A DNA stretch of 64,000 nt, taken from Martinezella multihospitum (GTDB taxonomy: Bacteria > Pseudomonadota > Alphaproteobacteria > Rhizobiales > Rhizobiaceae). Shown in pieces: positions 57,734 through 64,000 of this stretch. Under the pieces are notes generated by a model. The model saw only the letters and a list, made by a program, of their open reading frames with translations. It was not told the DNA's origin and did not search any database. Each line of letters starts with the position of its first letter. Position 1 is the first letter of the stretch. Position numbers and translations under genes: made by a program. The stretch is from assembly GCF_900094585.1 (NCBI RefSeq), contig NZ_FMAG01000007.1, forward strand, positions 248,001 to 312,000, written 5' to 3'.

Positions 57734-58534
57734 ATGACGACCTTTCACGTCATGGCCGGAGCGGACCACACTTTTACGCGTCCCGCCATCCGAAAGATCG
57801 GTATCGCCGATCTCGTCGATGCCCTGAAGATGGGGCTGGACGATTTCAGCGAAAAGCCATCGCATTATGTCTTTCTGTGCCTGATGTATCCGATTGCCGG
57901 CATCGCGCTGGCGATCTGGAGCACCGACCAGAATTTGCTGCCATTGCTGTTTCCGCTGATGTCCGGCTTCGCTCTGCTCGGGCCGCTGGCCGCAATCGGT
58001 CTCTACGAGATCAGCCGGAGACGGGAAAAGGGACTGGATACGTCATGGAGCCATGCGTTCGACGTCCGTTTCTCGCCGGCCTTGCCGTCGATCATCGTCG
58101 CCGGCCTGATGCTGTTCGGCCTGTTCATCGTCTGGCTCTTCGTGGCACAGAGCATCTACTTCACCTACTTCGGCGATGGTGTCCCTCCGACGCTTTCATC
58201 CTTCGCGTCGAGCGTGCTGACGACGCGCGAGGGCATGGCGATGATGCTTTGGGGCGACCTGATCGGCTTCCTCTTCGCTCTCGTCGCGCTGGTGACAACG
58301 GTCGTTACGTTCCAGCTGCTGCTGGATCGTGACGTCGGTGTGGTCGCCGCGATCGATGCGAGCATCCGGGCGACGCTGACCAATCCGGTGCCGATCGCGG
58401 TCTGGGGCCTGATCGTGGCGGTGCTGCTCGTCATCGGGACAATCCCGATCTTTGCCGGGCTGGCGGTCGTCATGCCTATTCTCGGTCACGCATCCTGGCA
58501 TCTTTATCGCAAGCTGATTGTGACCGAAGGCTAG
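57734..58534 (+). CDS. DUF2189 family membrane protein
   Basis: The 266-residue protein has six predicted membrane helices with loops such as PSHYVFLCLMYPIAGIAL, ALLGPLAAIGLYEISRRREKG and GHASWHLYRKLI, characteristic of DUF2189, often described as cytochrome c oxidase subunit I-like in old annotations without proof. GGAGGAGAG before the ATG fixes the start, although the frame is open over 280 codons upstream. The role is unknown. Confidence 0.88.
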   Translation: MTTFHVMAGADHTFTRPAIRKIGIADLVDALKMGLDDFSEKPSHYVFLCLMYPIAGIALAIWSTDQNLLPLLFPLMSGFALLGPLAAIGLYEISRRREKGLDTSWSHAFDVRFSPALPSIIVAGLMLFGLFIVWLFVAQSIYFTYFGDGVPPTLSSFASSVLTTREGMAMMLWGDLIGFLFALVALVTTVVTFQLLLDRDVGVVAAIDASIRATLTNPVPIAVWGLIVAVLLVIGTIPIFAGLAVVMPILGHASWHLYRKLIVTEG

Positions 58535-58620
58535 AAGAAGCCGGCATATGCGGAAGCCGTCATCATTGGAACCGCGGCACGGTTTCTTACGTTGATCCGC
58601 ATCATCAGGAGATGCGGATC

Positions 58621-59136
58621 ATGGCGCGGCTTACGCATATTTTCACCCGTTTCGCAGTTGTTGTTTCGGAATGGACCGGCAAGCCGGCCATCTTCGTGCT
58701 TGCCCTGTTCTCCGTCGCTCTCTGGGGCTCTACCGGGCCGATCTTCGGTTACTCGGACACATGGCAGCTGGTCATCAACACCAGCACAACGATCGTCACC
58801 TTCCTGATGGTTTTCCTGCTCCAGAATGCGCAGACGCGCGATACGCGGGCCATCCAGGCCAAGCTCAACGAACTCATCCTGACGAGTGCGGCTGAGAACC
58901 GCTTTGTCGGGATCGAGAATCTCGATGAAGAGGATCTGAAGCACCTCGACCGGCTAGTTGAGAAGGCGGCAAAGCGCCATCATGAACAACATCAGGGCAA
59001 GGCTGGCGAGAGCATCGAGCATGATCGCGCTATCGCGGCCAAATCCGCCAACAAAAGAAAGAGGCGGCGCGTCAGCCGCACCGCCTCAGGAAAAGCGCAA
59101 TCGAAAGCGGGAAATTCTAGCCGAAAACCCGCTTGA
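58621..59136 (+). CDS. Low-affinity iron permease family small membrane protein
   Basis: The 171-residue protein has two membrane helices (about 22-42 and 50-68) separated by a short loop, then NAQTRDTRAIQAKLNELILTS, a motif typical of the low-affinity iron permease family, and a long basic tail with KRKRRR. Such proteins are much shorter than the fungal Fet4 transporter; iron transport is not shown. AGGAGA precedes the ATG. Its last 20 bp overlap purB tail to tail. Confidence 0.85.
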   Translation: MARLTHIFTRFAVVVSEWTGKPAIFVLALFSVALWGSTGPIFGYSDTWQLVINTSTTIVTFLMVFLLQNAQTRDTRAIQAKLNELILTSAAENRFVGIENLDEEDLKHLDRLVEKAAKRHHEQHQGKAGESIEHDRAIAAKSANKRKRRRVSRTASGKAQSKAGNSSRKPA

Positions 59137-60418
59137 AGATCGTGTCGACATGCTTGGTATGATAGCCGAGGTCGAACTTTTCGCGGATATCTGCTTCCGA
59201 AAGGGCGGCGCGCACTTCTTGATCGGCCAGCAGTTCCTCGAGGAAGTCCTTGCCTTCCTCCCAGACCTTCATGGCGTTGCGCTGGACCAGGCGATAGGAA
59301 TCCTCGCGGGAAACGCCGGCCTGGGTCAGCGCCAGCAGCACTCGCTGCGAATGAACAAGTCCGCGGAACTTGTTCAGATTCTTCATCATATTGTCCGGAT
59401 AGACGAGCAGTTTGTCGATGACGCTGGTGATGCGGGCGAGCGCGAAATCGAGCGTGACGGTCGCATCGGGACCGATCATGCGCTCAACGGACGAGTGCGA
59501 GATATCGCGCTCATGCCAGAGAGCGACATTCTCCATCGCCGGGATCGAGTAGGAGCGGACCATGCGGGCGAGGCCCGTCAGGTTTTCCGTCAACACCGGA
59601 TTGCGCTTGTGCGGCATGGCGGAAGAGCCCTTCTGGCCCGGAGAGAAATATTCCTCCGCTTCCAGGACTTCGGTGCGCTGCAGATGGCGGATTTCGGTGG
59701 CGAGACGCTCGATCGACGAGGCGACGACGCCAAGCGTGGCGAAAAACATCGCATGACGGTCGCGCGGGATGACCTGCGTGGAGACAGGCTCCGGCTTCAG
59801 GCCGAGGGCGGCCGCGACATGTTCCTCGACGCGCGGATCGATATTGGCGAAGGTGCCGACGGCGCCCGAGATGGCGCAGGTTGCGACTTCCTCACGGGCG
59901 GCGATCAGGCGCTGCTTGCAGCGCTCGAATTCGGCATAGGCGAGCGCCAGCTTGACGCCGAAGGTGGTGGGCTCGGCATGGATGCCATGTGAGCGGCCTA
60001 TCGTGACGGTGTCCTTGTGCTCGAAGGCACGGCGCTTCAGGGCTTCCAGCAGCTTGTCGATATCGGCGATGAGCAGGTCGCTGGCGCGCACGAGCTGGAC
60101 GTTGAAGCAGGTATCGAGAACGTCCGAGGAGGTCATGCCCTGGTGGACGAAACGGGCATCCGGCCCGACGATTTCGGCCAGATGCGTCAGGAAGGCGATG
60201 ACGTCGTGCTTGGTGACCGCTTCGATCTCATCGATGCGAGCAACGTCGAACGTGGCCTTGCCGCCCTTTTCCCAGATGGTATCTGCTGCAGACTTCGGAA
60301 TGACGCCGAGTGCCGCCAGCGCGTCACAGGCATGGGCCTCGATCTCGAACCAGATACGGAACTTGGTTTCGGGAGACCAGATGGCGACCATTTCCGGTCG
60401 GGAGTAGCGCGGGATCAT
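59117..60418 (-). CDS. purB: Adenylosuccinate lyase
   Basis: PurB releases fumarate from SAICAR and from adenylosuccinate, acting twice in purine synthesis. The 433-residue protein has RYSRPEMVAIWSPETKFRIW at its start, GRSHGIHAEPTTFG with the catalytic His, and the fumarase-superfamily signature GSSAMPHKRNP with the catalytic Ser loop. The ATG giving MIPRYSRPEM is standard. The stop lies inside the end of the convergent gene. Confidence 0.97.
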   Translation of the reverse strand: MIPRYSRPEMVAIWSPETKFRIWFEIEAHACDALAALGVIPKSAADTIWEKGGKATFDVARIDEIEAVTKHDVIAFLTHLAEIVGPDARFVHQGMTSSDVLDTCFNVQLVRASDLLIADIDKLLEALKRRAFEHKDTVTIGRSHGIHAEPTTFGVKLALAYAEFERCKQRLIAAREEVATCAISGAVGTFANIDPRVEEHVAAALGLKPEPVSTQVIPRDRHAMFFATLGVVASSIERLATEIRHLQRTEVLEAEEYFSPGQKGSSAMPHKRNPVLTENLTGLARMVRSYSIPAMENVALWHERDISHSSVERMIGPDATVTLDFALARITSVIDKLLVYPDNMMKNLNKFRGLVHSQRVLLALTQAGVSREDSYRLVQRNAMKVWEEGKDFLEELLADQEVRAALSEADIREKFDLGYHTKHVDTIFKRVFG

Positions 60419-60554
60419 AGGCTCAAAGCTTTCTTGGCTAACGGGACAAGGAGAACTTGGCGCCCCCATAACAAAGACGGGCGGTAATCACAATGTTTCA
60501 TGGGCACAATGTTTAGCGGGCACAAGGTTTGTCGTACCGATCTTCCGCGGGGCT

Positions 60555-61076
60555 TCAATGCGCCCGTCGCGCAAGATAGGCCGAAACGACGGTCAGGCAT
60601 AGCAGGCCGAATGGCAGAAACAGGGAGAGGCCGAGGACGGCGAACTGGTAGACGGCACTGGCGCCGGTGAACAGGAACTGGAACGTCCAGATAAGTGAAC
60701 CGAACGGCGCATGCCAGCGCGAATAGAACCAGCGATAGTCCATGGCGAAGAGGAAGGCTGTCATCGCCGCGGTGCCGATGGAGAGAGCCAGAAAGAAGGC
60801 GGCAAAACGCACGCTGGTCGGTCGCCGGCGGGCAAAACGCCGGGTCAGCGGCACAAGGATGGGCCAGGAGAGGGCGCCGCCAAAGAAATAGACGAGGGTG
60901 AGGGTGGTGATGTGGCTGGTCAGCAGCCCGTTGCGCAGATAGAGCGCCATGATCGCAGAGGCGGCCATGGTCGCGCCCCAGCAGAGCGCACCGCCCAGAA
61001 CTTCCAGGCAATGCGAGGCGACGGTCCGTGTCCGGCCCGTCGCGATGAAGGCATTGGTCGGATTAGTTTGATCCAA
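60555..61076 (-). CDS. Four-helix membrane protein of unknown function
   Basis: The 173-residue protein has four predicted membrane helices in two pairs (VLGGALCWGATMAASAIMAL, LTLVYFFGGALSWPILV, FAAFFLALSIGTAAMTAFLF and LGLSLFLPFGLLCLTVVSAY as cores). I do not recognise the family. The most likely start is a TTG (MDQTNPTNAFIATG) that overlaps the rpe stop by 14 bp with GAGG upstream, so it would be translated after rpe. A start further upstream would lie in rpe sequence. Confidence 0.65.
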   Translation of the reverse strand: MDQTNPTNAFIATGRTRTVASHCLEVLGGALCWGATMAASAIMALYLRNGLLTSHITTLTLVYFFGGALSWPILVPLTRRFARRRPTSVRFAAFFLALSIGTAAMTAFLFAMDYRWFYSRWHAPFGSLIWTFQFLFTGASAVYQFAVLGLSLFLPFGLLCLTVVSAYLARRAH

Positions 61077-61749
61077 CGCGGCCTCGTTCGGCGGCCGCCC
61101 GGAGATCACCGATCGTTTGCCGGTAGGCTTCGACCGATTCGCCCTTGAAGATCGCCGAACCAGCAACGAGGACGTTGGCGCCGGACGCGGTGATCAGAGG
61201 GGCCGTTTCAACGGAGACGCCGCCGTCGACTTCCAGTTCGATCGGGCGGTCACCGATCAGGGACTTGGCGTTGCGGATCTTGTCGGCCATAGCTGGAATG
61301 AACTTCTGGCCGCCGAAGCCCGGATTGACCGACATGATCAGGATCAGGTCGATATCGTCGAGCACGTTTTCCAGCACGGAAAGCGGCGTTGCCGGGTTGA
61401 GGGTGACGCCGACCTTCTTGCCGAGATGGCGGATTGTCTGAAGCGAGCGATGCAGATGCACGCCGGCTTCGGCGTGAACCGTGATGCGGTCGCAGCCGGC
61501 CTTGGCGAAGGCTTCGAGATAGGGATCGGCCGGCGAGATCATCAGGTGGCAGTCGAAGGTGGCAGTGGTGTAAGGGCGCAGCGCCTTGATGACATCGGCG
61601 CCGAAGGAGATGTTCGGCACGAAATGGCCATCCATAACGTCGAGGTGGATCCAATCGGCTCCGGCTTCGGTCACATCCTTGACTTCCTGCCCGAGCTTGG
61701 CGAAGTCAGCTGCGAGGATGGAAGGGGCAATGCGGATCGGCAAGGTCAT
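61063..61749 (-). CDS. rpe: Ribulose-phosphate 3-epimerase
   Basis: Rpe interconverts ribulose 5-phosphate and xylulose 5-phosphate. The 228-residue TIM barrel has IAPSILAADFAKLG at its start, DWIHLDVMDGHFVPNISFG with metal and catalytic residues, MSVNPGFGGQKFIP and ELEVDGGVSVETA with the second catalytic Asp. All key residues are present. It is coupled to the downstream membrane protein gene by overlap. Confidence 0.96.
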   Translation of the reverse strand: MTLPIRIAPSILAADFAKLGQEVKDVTEAGADWIHLDVMDGHFVPNISFGADVIKALRPYTTATFDCHLMISPADPYLEAFAKAGCDRITVHAEAGVHLHRSLQTIRHLGKKVGVTLNPATPLSVLENVLDDIDLILIMSVNPGFGGQKFIPAMADKIRNAKSLIGDRPIELEVDGGVSVETAPLITASGANVLVAGSAIFKGESVEAYRQTIGDLRAAAERGRVGSN

Positions 61750-61830
61750 AGATAGCTGAGCTCCAACTGATTTTTTCGCGCCTGAGTTACCACCGCTACG
61801 GTAGGCAAACAACCGCCCGAACGGATCGTC

Positions 61831-62913
61831 TCAATTCGATGGCTTCAGCGGCATGAAGGCGCTGCCGCGCCATTCCTGCAGCCAATAGGGATTCTCGGTC
61901 AATTCATGGTTCGGGCCGAAGGTGAACACATTGATTGCGGTTAGGAAAGACGTACCGACAAGCTCGTCGGCTATGGGCTTGTTTCCCGCCTTTTTTGCGT
62001 CTTCCCCAGCCTGATTGGCGATCTGAGAGGCGGCAGCAGCTGGCAGGACATATCCATCCGGTTCTATACCGGCGGCGCGCAAGTTTTGTACATATGGCTG
62101 CGCTACCAGCAGATTGGCATAATCTGGCAATGTGATCGCCTGCACACCCTCCAGAAGAGGCACCGGCTGGTCGGCGGCGCGCATGGCATCGCCGCCCATG
62201 ATGGTTAGCGCAATATTCTCGCTTTTGGCGTCGCGTGCGATCACTGCGACATCGCTACGATCACCACCGATGAAAACGCGTGTGGCACCGGCCTTCTTGA
62301 GGCGGCGGACAAGGGCAATCTGCTGGTCTTGACCCGGACGATAAGTATCCGTGAAGACAGGCTTCAGCCCTTTTTCCTCAAGAGCGTTGCGGATCGCCCC
62401 AACCAGTTCGCGGCCGTGGATCGTGCCATCGTCTATCAGGGCCATCGGCTCGGCTGCCCAATTTTTCAGGATCGTGCTGATGGCCATGGCGGCTTCCGCG
62501 CCATCCACTGGCGCAAGGCGAAAGAGTGGCCAGCCGTTTTTCAGTGCATCTTCCATCAGGATGCGGGAGCGCACGGAGACGGTAATGGCCGGGATGCCGG
62601 CATCCTTGAGGCGGGGTAAGGCGCCTTCCAGCGTTTCCGTGCAGAGAAAGCCGATCGCGATCTGCACTTTTGCCGCAATGAGCGCTTCGGCGGCGGTCCG
62701 GCCGCCATCTTCTGTGCAGGGTTCGTTGACGATTGTCGCCGTGTTCTGATGTCCTTGTATGTCGAAACTGGCGCCAGCGATGATTTGTGCTCCGAGCGCA
62801 GCGAAATTGCCGTCCTGTGGTGCTACCACGCCGATATGAATTCCTGCGGCATAGCTGCTGCCGGCCGCCGAAAGCAGCGCAAACAGGAGCGGAAGGCGGC
62901 GCAGAACGTTCAT
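61831..62913 (-). CDS. Orphan ABC transporter substrate-binding protein (LivJ/branched-chain type)
   Basis: The 360-residue protein has a signal peptide (RRLPLLFALLSAAGSSYA-A) and the two-lobed type I periplasmic binding fold: IHIGVVAPQDGNFAALGAQI, EPMALIDDGTIHGRELV and an end GPNHELTENPYWLQEW as in branched-chain amino acid binding proteins. No permease or ATPase gene lies beside it, so it works with a system encoded elsewhere or only senses its ligand. GGGAT precedes the ATG. Confidence 0.88.
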   Translation of the reverse strand: MNVLRRLPLLFALLSAAGSSYAAGIHIGVVAPQDGNFAALGAQIIAGASFDIQGHQNTATIVNEPCTEDGGRTAAEALIAAKVQIAIGFLCTETLEGALPRLKDAGIPAITVSVRSRILMEDALKNGWPLFRLAPVDGAEAAMAISTILKNWAAEPMALIDDGTIHGRELVGAIRNALEEKGLKPVFTDTYRPGQDQQIALVRRLKKAGATRVFIGGDRSDVAVIARDAKSENIALTIMGGDAMRAADQPVPLLEGVQAITLPDYANLLVAQPYVQNLRAAGIEPDGYVLPAAAASQIANQAGEDAKKAGNKPIADELVGTSFLTAINVFTFGPNHELTENPYWLQEWRGSAFMPLKPSN

Positions 62914-63062
62914 CGATAGAGTATCCCGGACAATTTTCCTGCCCTATTTATCCACCTGAAGGGGATCGTCAAAGAAAAAGCAGCAAAATCGCTCTGTTTT
63001 CAATAATGCTATTGTAGAAAAGCTAACACCTGACCGTCATATTAATGAGAAGTGAGCACGAC

Positions 63063-63575
63063 ATGACAAAGGAGACGGTGGTGCTAGACAGGCAGCGTAT
63101 GGATCCTGCGCTTTATCGTGATGCCATGAGCCGCTATGCCGGCCATGTGCAGCTGGTGACGACGGCGTTCGGCGCGGAGCGGCGCGGCGTGACGATTACA
63201 GCCGCCTGCTCGGTGTCGGATAGTCCTGCAACGGTTCTGATCTGCCTCAACAACAGCAATGAGAAGAACGAGATCTTCTTCAAAAGCGGCATCTTCGCCC
63301 TGAATACGCTGGGCGCGGATCATCAAGCCCTCGCCGACGCCTTTTCCGGCAAGACGCAACTGACCGTCGACGAGCGTTTCGCAGCCGGGAAGTTCGAGAC
63401 GCTGGTGACAGGCGCACCTGTGCTGAGCGATGCCCTTGCCGCCTTCGATTGCCGCGTGCTCGAGATCAAGCAGGCCTCCACACACAACATCATCTTCGGC
63501 GAAGTGATGGCCATACGCTACAGCGAACCGAAGCCGGCATTGCTCTATATGAACCGGGGCTATCACGCGCTATAA
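63063..63575 (+). CDS. Flavin reductase family protein
   Basis: The 170-residue protein is a flavin-reductase-like (RutF/HpaC type) split-barrel: YAGHVQLVTTAFGAERRGVTITAACSVSD in two parts, PATVLICLNNSNEKNE, FALNTLGADHQALADAFSG and a final ALLYMNRGYHAL. Such enzymes supply reduced FMN to a monooxygenase; none is in the window. The start ATG lies in GACATGACAAAGG; one codon set upstream (63045) is also open. It is 19 bp before the MoxR gene. Confidence 0.9.
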   Translation: MTKETVVLDRQRMDPALYRDAMSRYAGHVQLVTTAFGAERRGVTITAACSVSDSPATVLICLNNSNEKNEIFFKSGIFALNTLGADHQALADAFSGKTQLTVDERFAAGKFETLVTGAPVLSDALAAFDCRVLEIKQASTHNIIFGEVMAIRYSEPKPALLYMNRGYHAL

Positions 63576-63594
63576 CCCCTGCAAGGGAGTTATC

Positions 63595-64000
63595 ATGGCG
63601 GATCAAACATTACCTTCTTTGCCAGGGTCGATCGACGAGACGATGGCGTTGCTCGGCGCTCATGACTATCTGGCCGGACGCGCGCTCGGCACTGTCCTGT
63701 TTCTCGCATTGAAGATGAAGCGGCCGCTCTTTCTGGAGGGCGAGGCCGGTGTCGGCAAGACGGAGATCGCCAAGGTGCTCTCGAAGGTGCTCGACCGGCC
63801 GCTCATCCGGCTGCAATGCTATGAGGGGCTGGATGTCTCCTCGGCCGTCTATGAATGGAACTATCCGGCACAGATGCTGGAAATCCGCCTCGCAGAAGCA
63901 TCGGGCCTTACCGACCGCGACCGTATCGAAGCGGATATCTTTTCCGAGCGCTATCTGATCCGCCGGCCGGTATTGCAGGCGCTGTCTGCCGTTGGCGGTC
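63595..64000 (+). CDS. MoxR-family AAA+ ATPase, N-terminal fragment (runs off the right edge)
   Basis: From an ATG with AAGGGAG upstream, the frame stays open for 135 codons to the window end. It shows a MoxR start, SIDETMALLGAHDYLAGRAL, and Walker A LFLEGEAGVGKTEIAKVLSK followed by LIRLQCYEGLDVSSAVYEWN, close to CoxD-type MoxR proteins. These chaperone-like ATPases usually work with a von Willebrand factor A protein encoded just downstream, here beyond the window. Only about 45 percent of a typical 280-300 residue protein is present. Confidence 0.88.
   Translation, partial: MADQTLPSLPGSIDETMALLGAHDYLAGRALGTVLFLALKMKRPLFLEGEAGVGKTEIAKVLSKVLDRPLIRLQCYEGLDVSSAVYEWNYPAQMLEIRLAEASGLTDRDRIEADIFSERYLIRRPVLQALSAVGG

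Overview
The window is chromosomal DNA from an alphaproteobacterium of the order Rhizobiales, most likely Rhizobium or a close relative. The evidence is high GC content, a giant GPR/RgsE-type polar-growth protein, CckA with a possible CtrA box nearby, an alphaproteobacterial LexA operator (GAAC-N7-GTAC) before recA, a DksA with a reduced zinc site, a eukaryotic-type NADP-isocitrate dehydrogenase, a PurS/PurQ/PurL enzyme, and two RIME-like intergenic repeats. No phage, insertion sequence, CRISPR array, rRNA or tRNA gene was found. Both window edges cut a gene: a hypothetical protein on the left (minus strand) and a MoxR-type ATPase on the right (plus strand).

Layout. 0-9.7 kb: a hypothetical fragment, the 2295-residue polar-growth protein, a solitary HPt phosphotransfer protein, an adrenodoxin-type ferredoxin and a secreted HExxH protein (DUF922). 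9.7-11.6 kb: the folate genes folP-folB-folK, closed by a 20-bp hairpin. 11.6-17.2 kb: an exported protein, the ycjX-ycjF stress pair, a SixA-like phosphatase, dksA and a solitary FliO-like protein. 17.5-21.5 kb: cckA and a divergent tryptophanyl-tRNA synthetase whose ribosome binding site lies in a hairpin. 21.5-27.6 kb: psuK-psuG (pseudouridine breakdown), recA and alaS. 27.7-35 kb: an AraC/GyrI regulator, a GST, icd, a secreted protein, trmJ-murI-GNAT and an FMN-dependent alpha-hydroxyacid dehydrogenase. 35-37.8 kb: a solitary HerA-like ATPase followed by a two-gene cassette that looks like a toxin-antitoxin or abortive-infection pair, with its own promoter and palindromic operator; this is the main accessory candidate. 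38-43.4 kb: rpsD, glsA, ttcA, two tandem inositol-monophosphatase paralogues and a membrane-anchored class III adenylate cyclase. 43.5-46.1 kb: two tandem Bcr/CflA-type drug exporters.

46.2-60.4 kb is a dispersed purine and Fe-S region. The minus strand carries purB, purC, purS, purQ, purL, bolA and grxD. Unrelated genes sit between them: a small membrane protein and a membrane esterase between bolA and grxD; PagL, a MocR regulator, a DUF1127 protein, an NTPase and a lipoprotein between purL and purQ; and a serine hydrolase, a DUF2189 protein and a small iron-permease-family protein between purC and purB. PurS, PurQ and PurL form the three-part FGAM synthetase, PurC and PurB act later in the pathway, and BolA with the CGFS glutaredoxin form the usual Fe-S pair. 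60.5-64 kb: rpe with an overlapping membrane protein gene, an orphan ABC binding protein, a flavin reductase and the MoxR start.

Most genes are ordinary chromosomal housekeeping genes. Long open frames antisense to GC-rich genes are codon-bias shadows and were not annotated. Gene starts were chosen from Shine-Dalgarno spacing and family length and often differ from the longest open frame.
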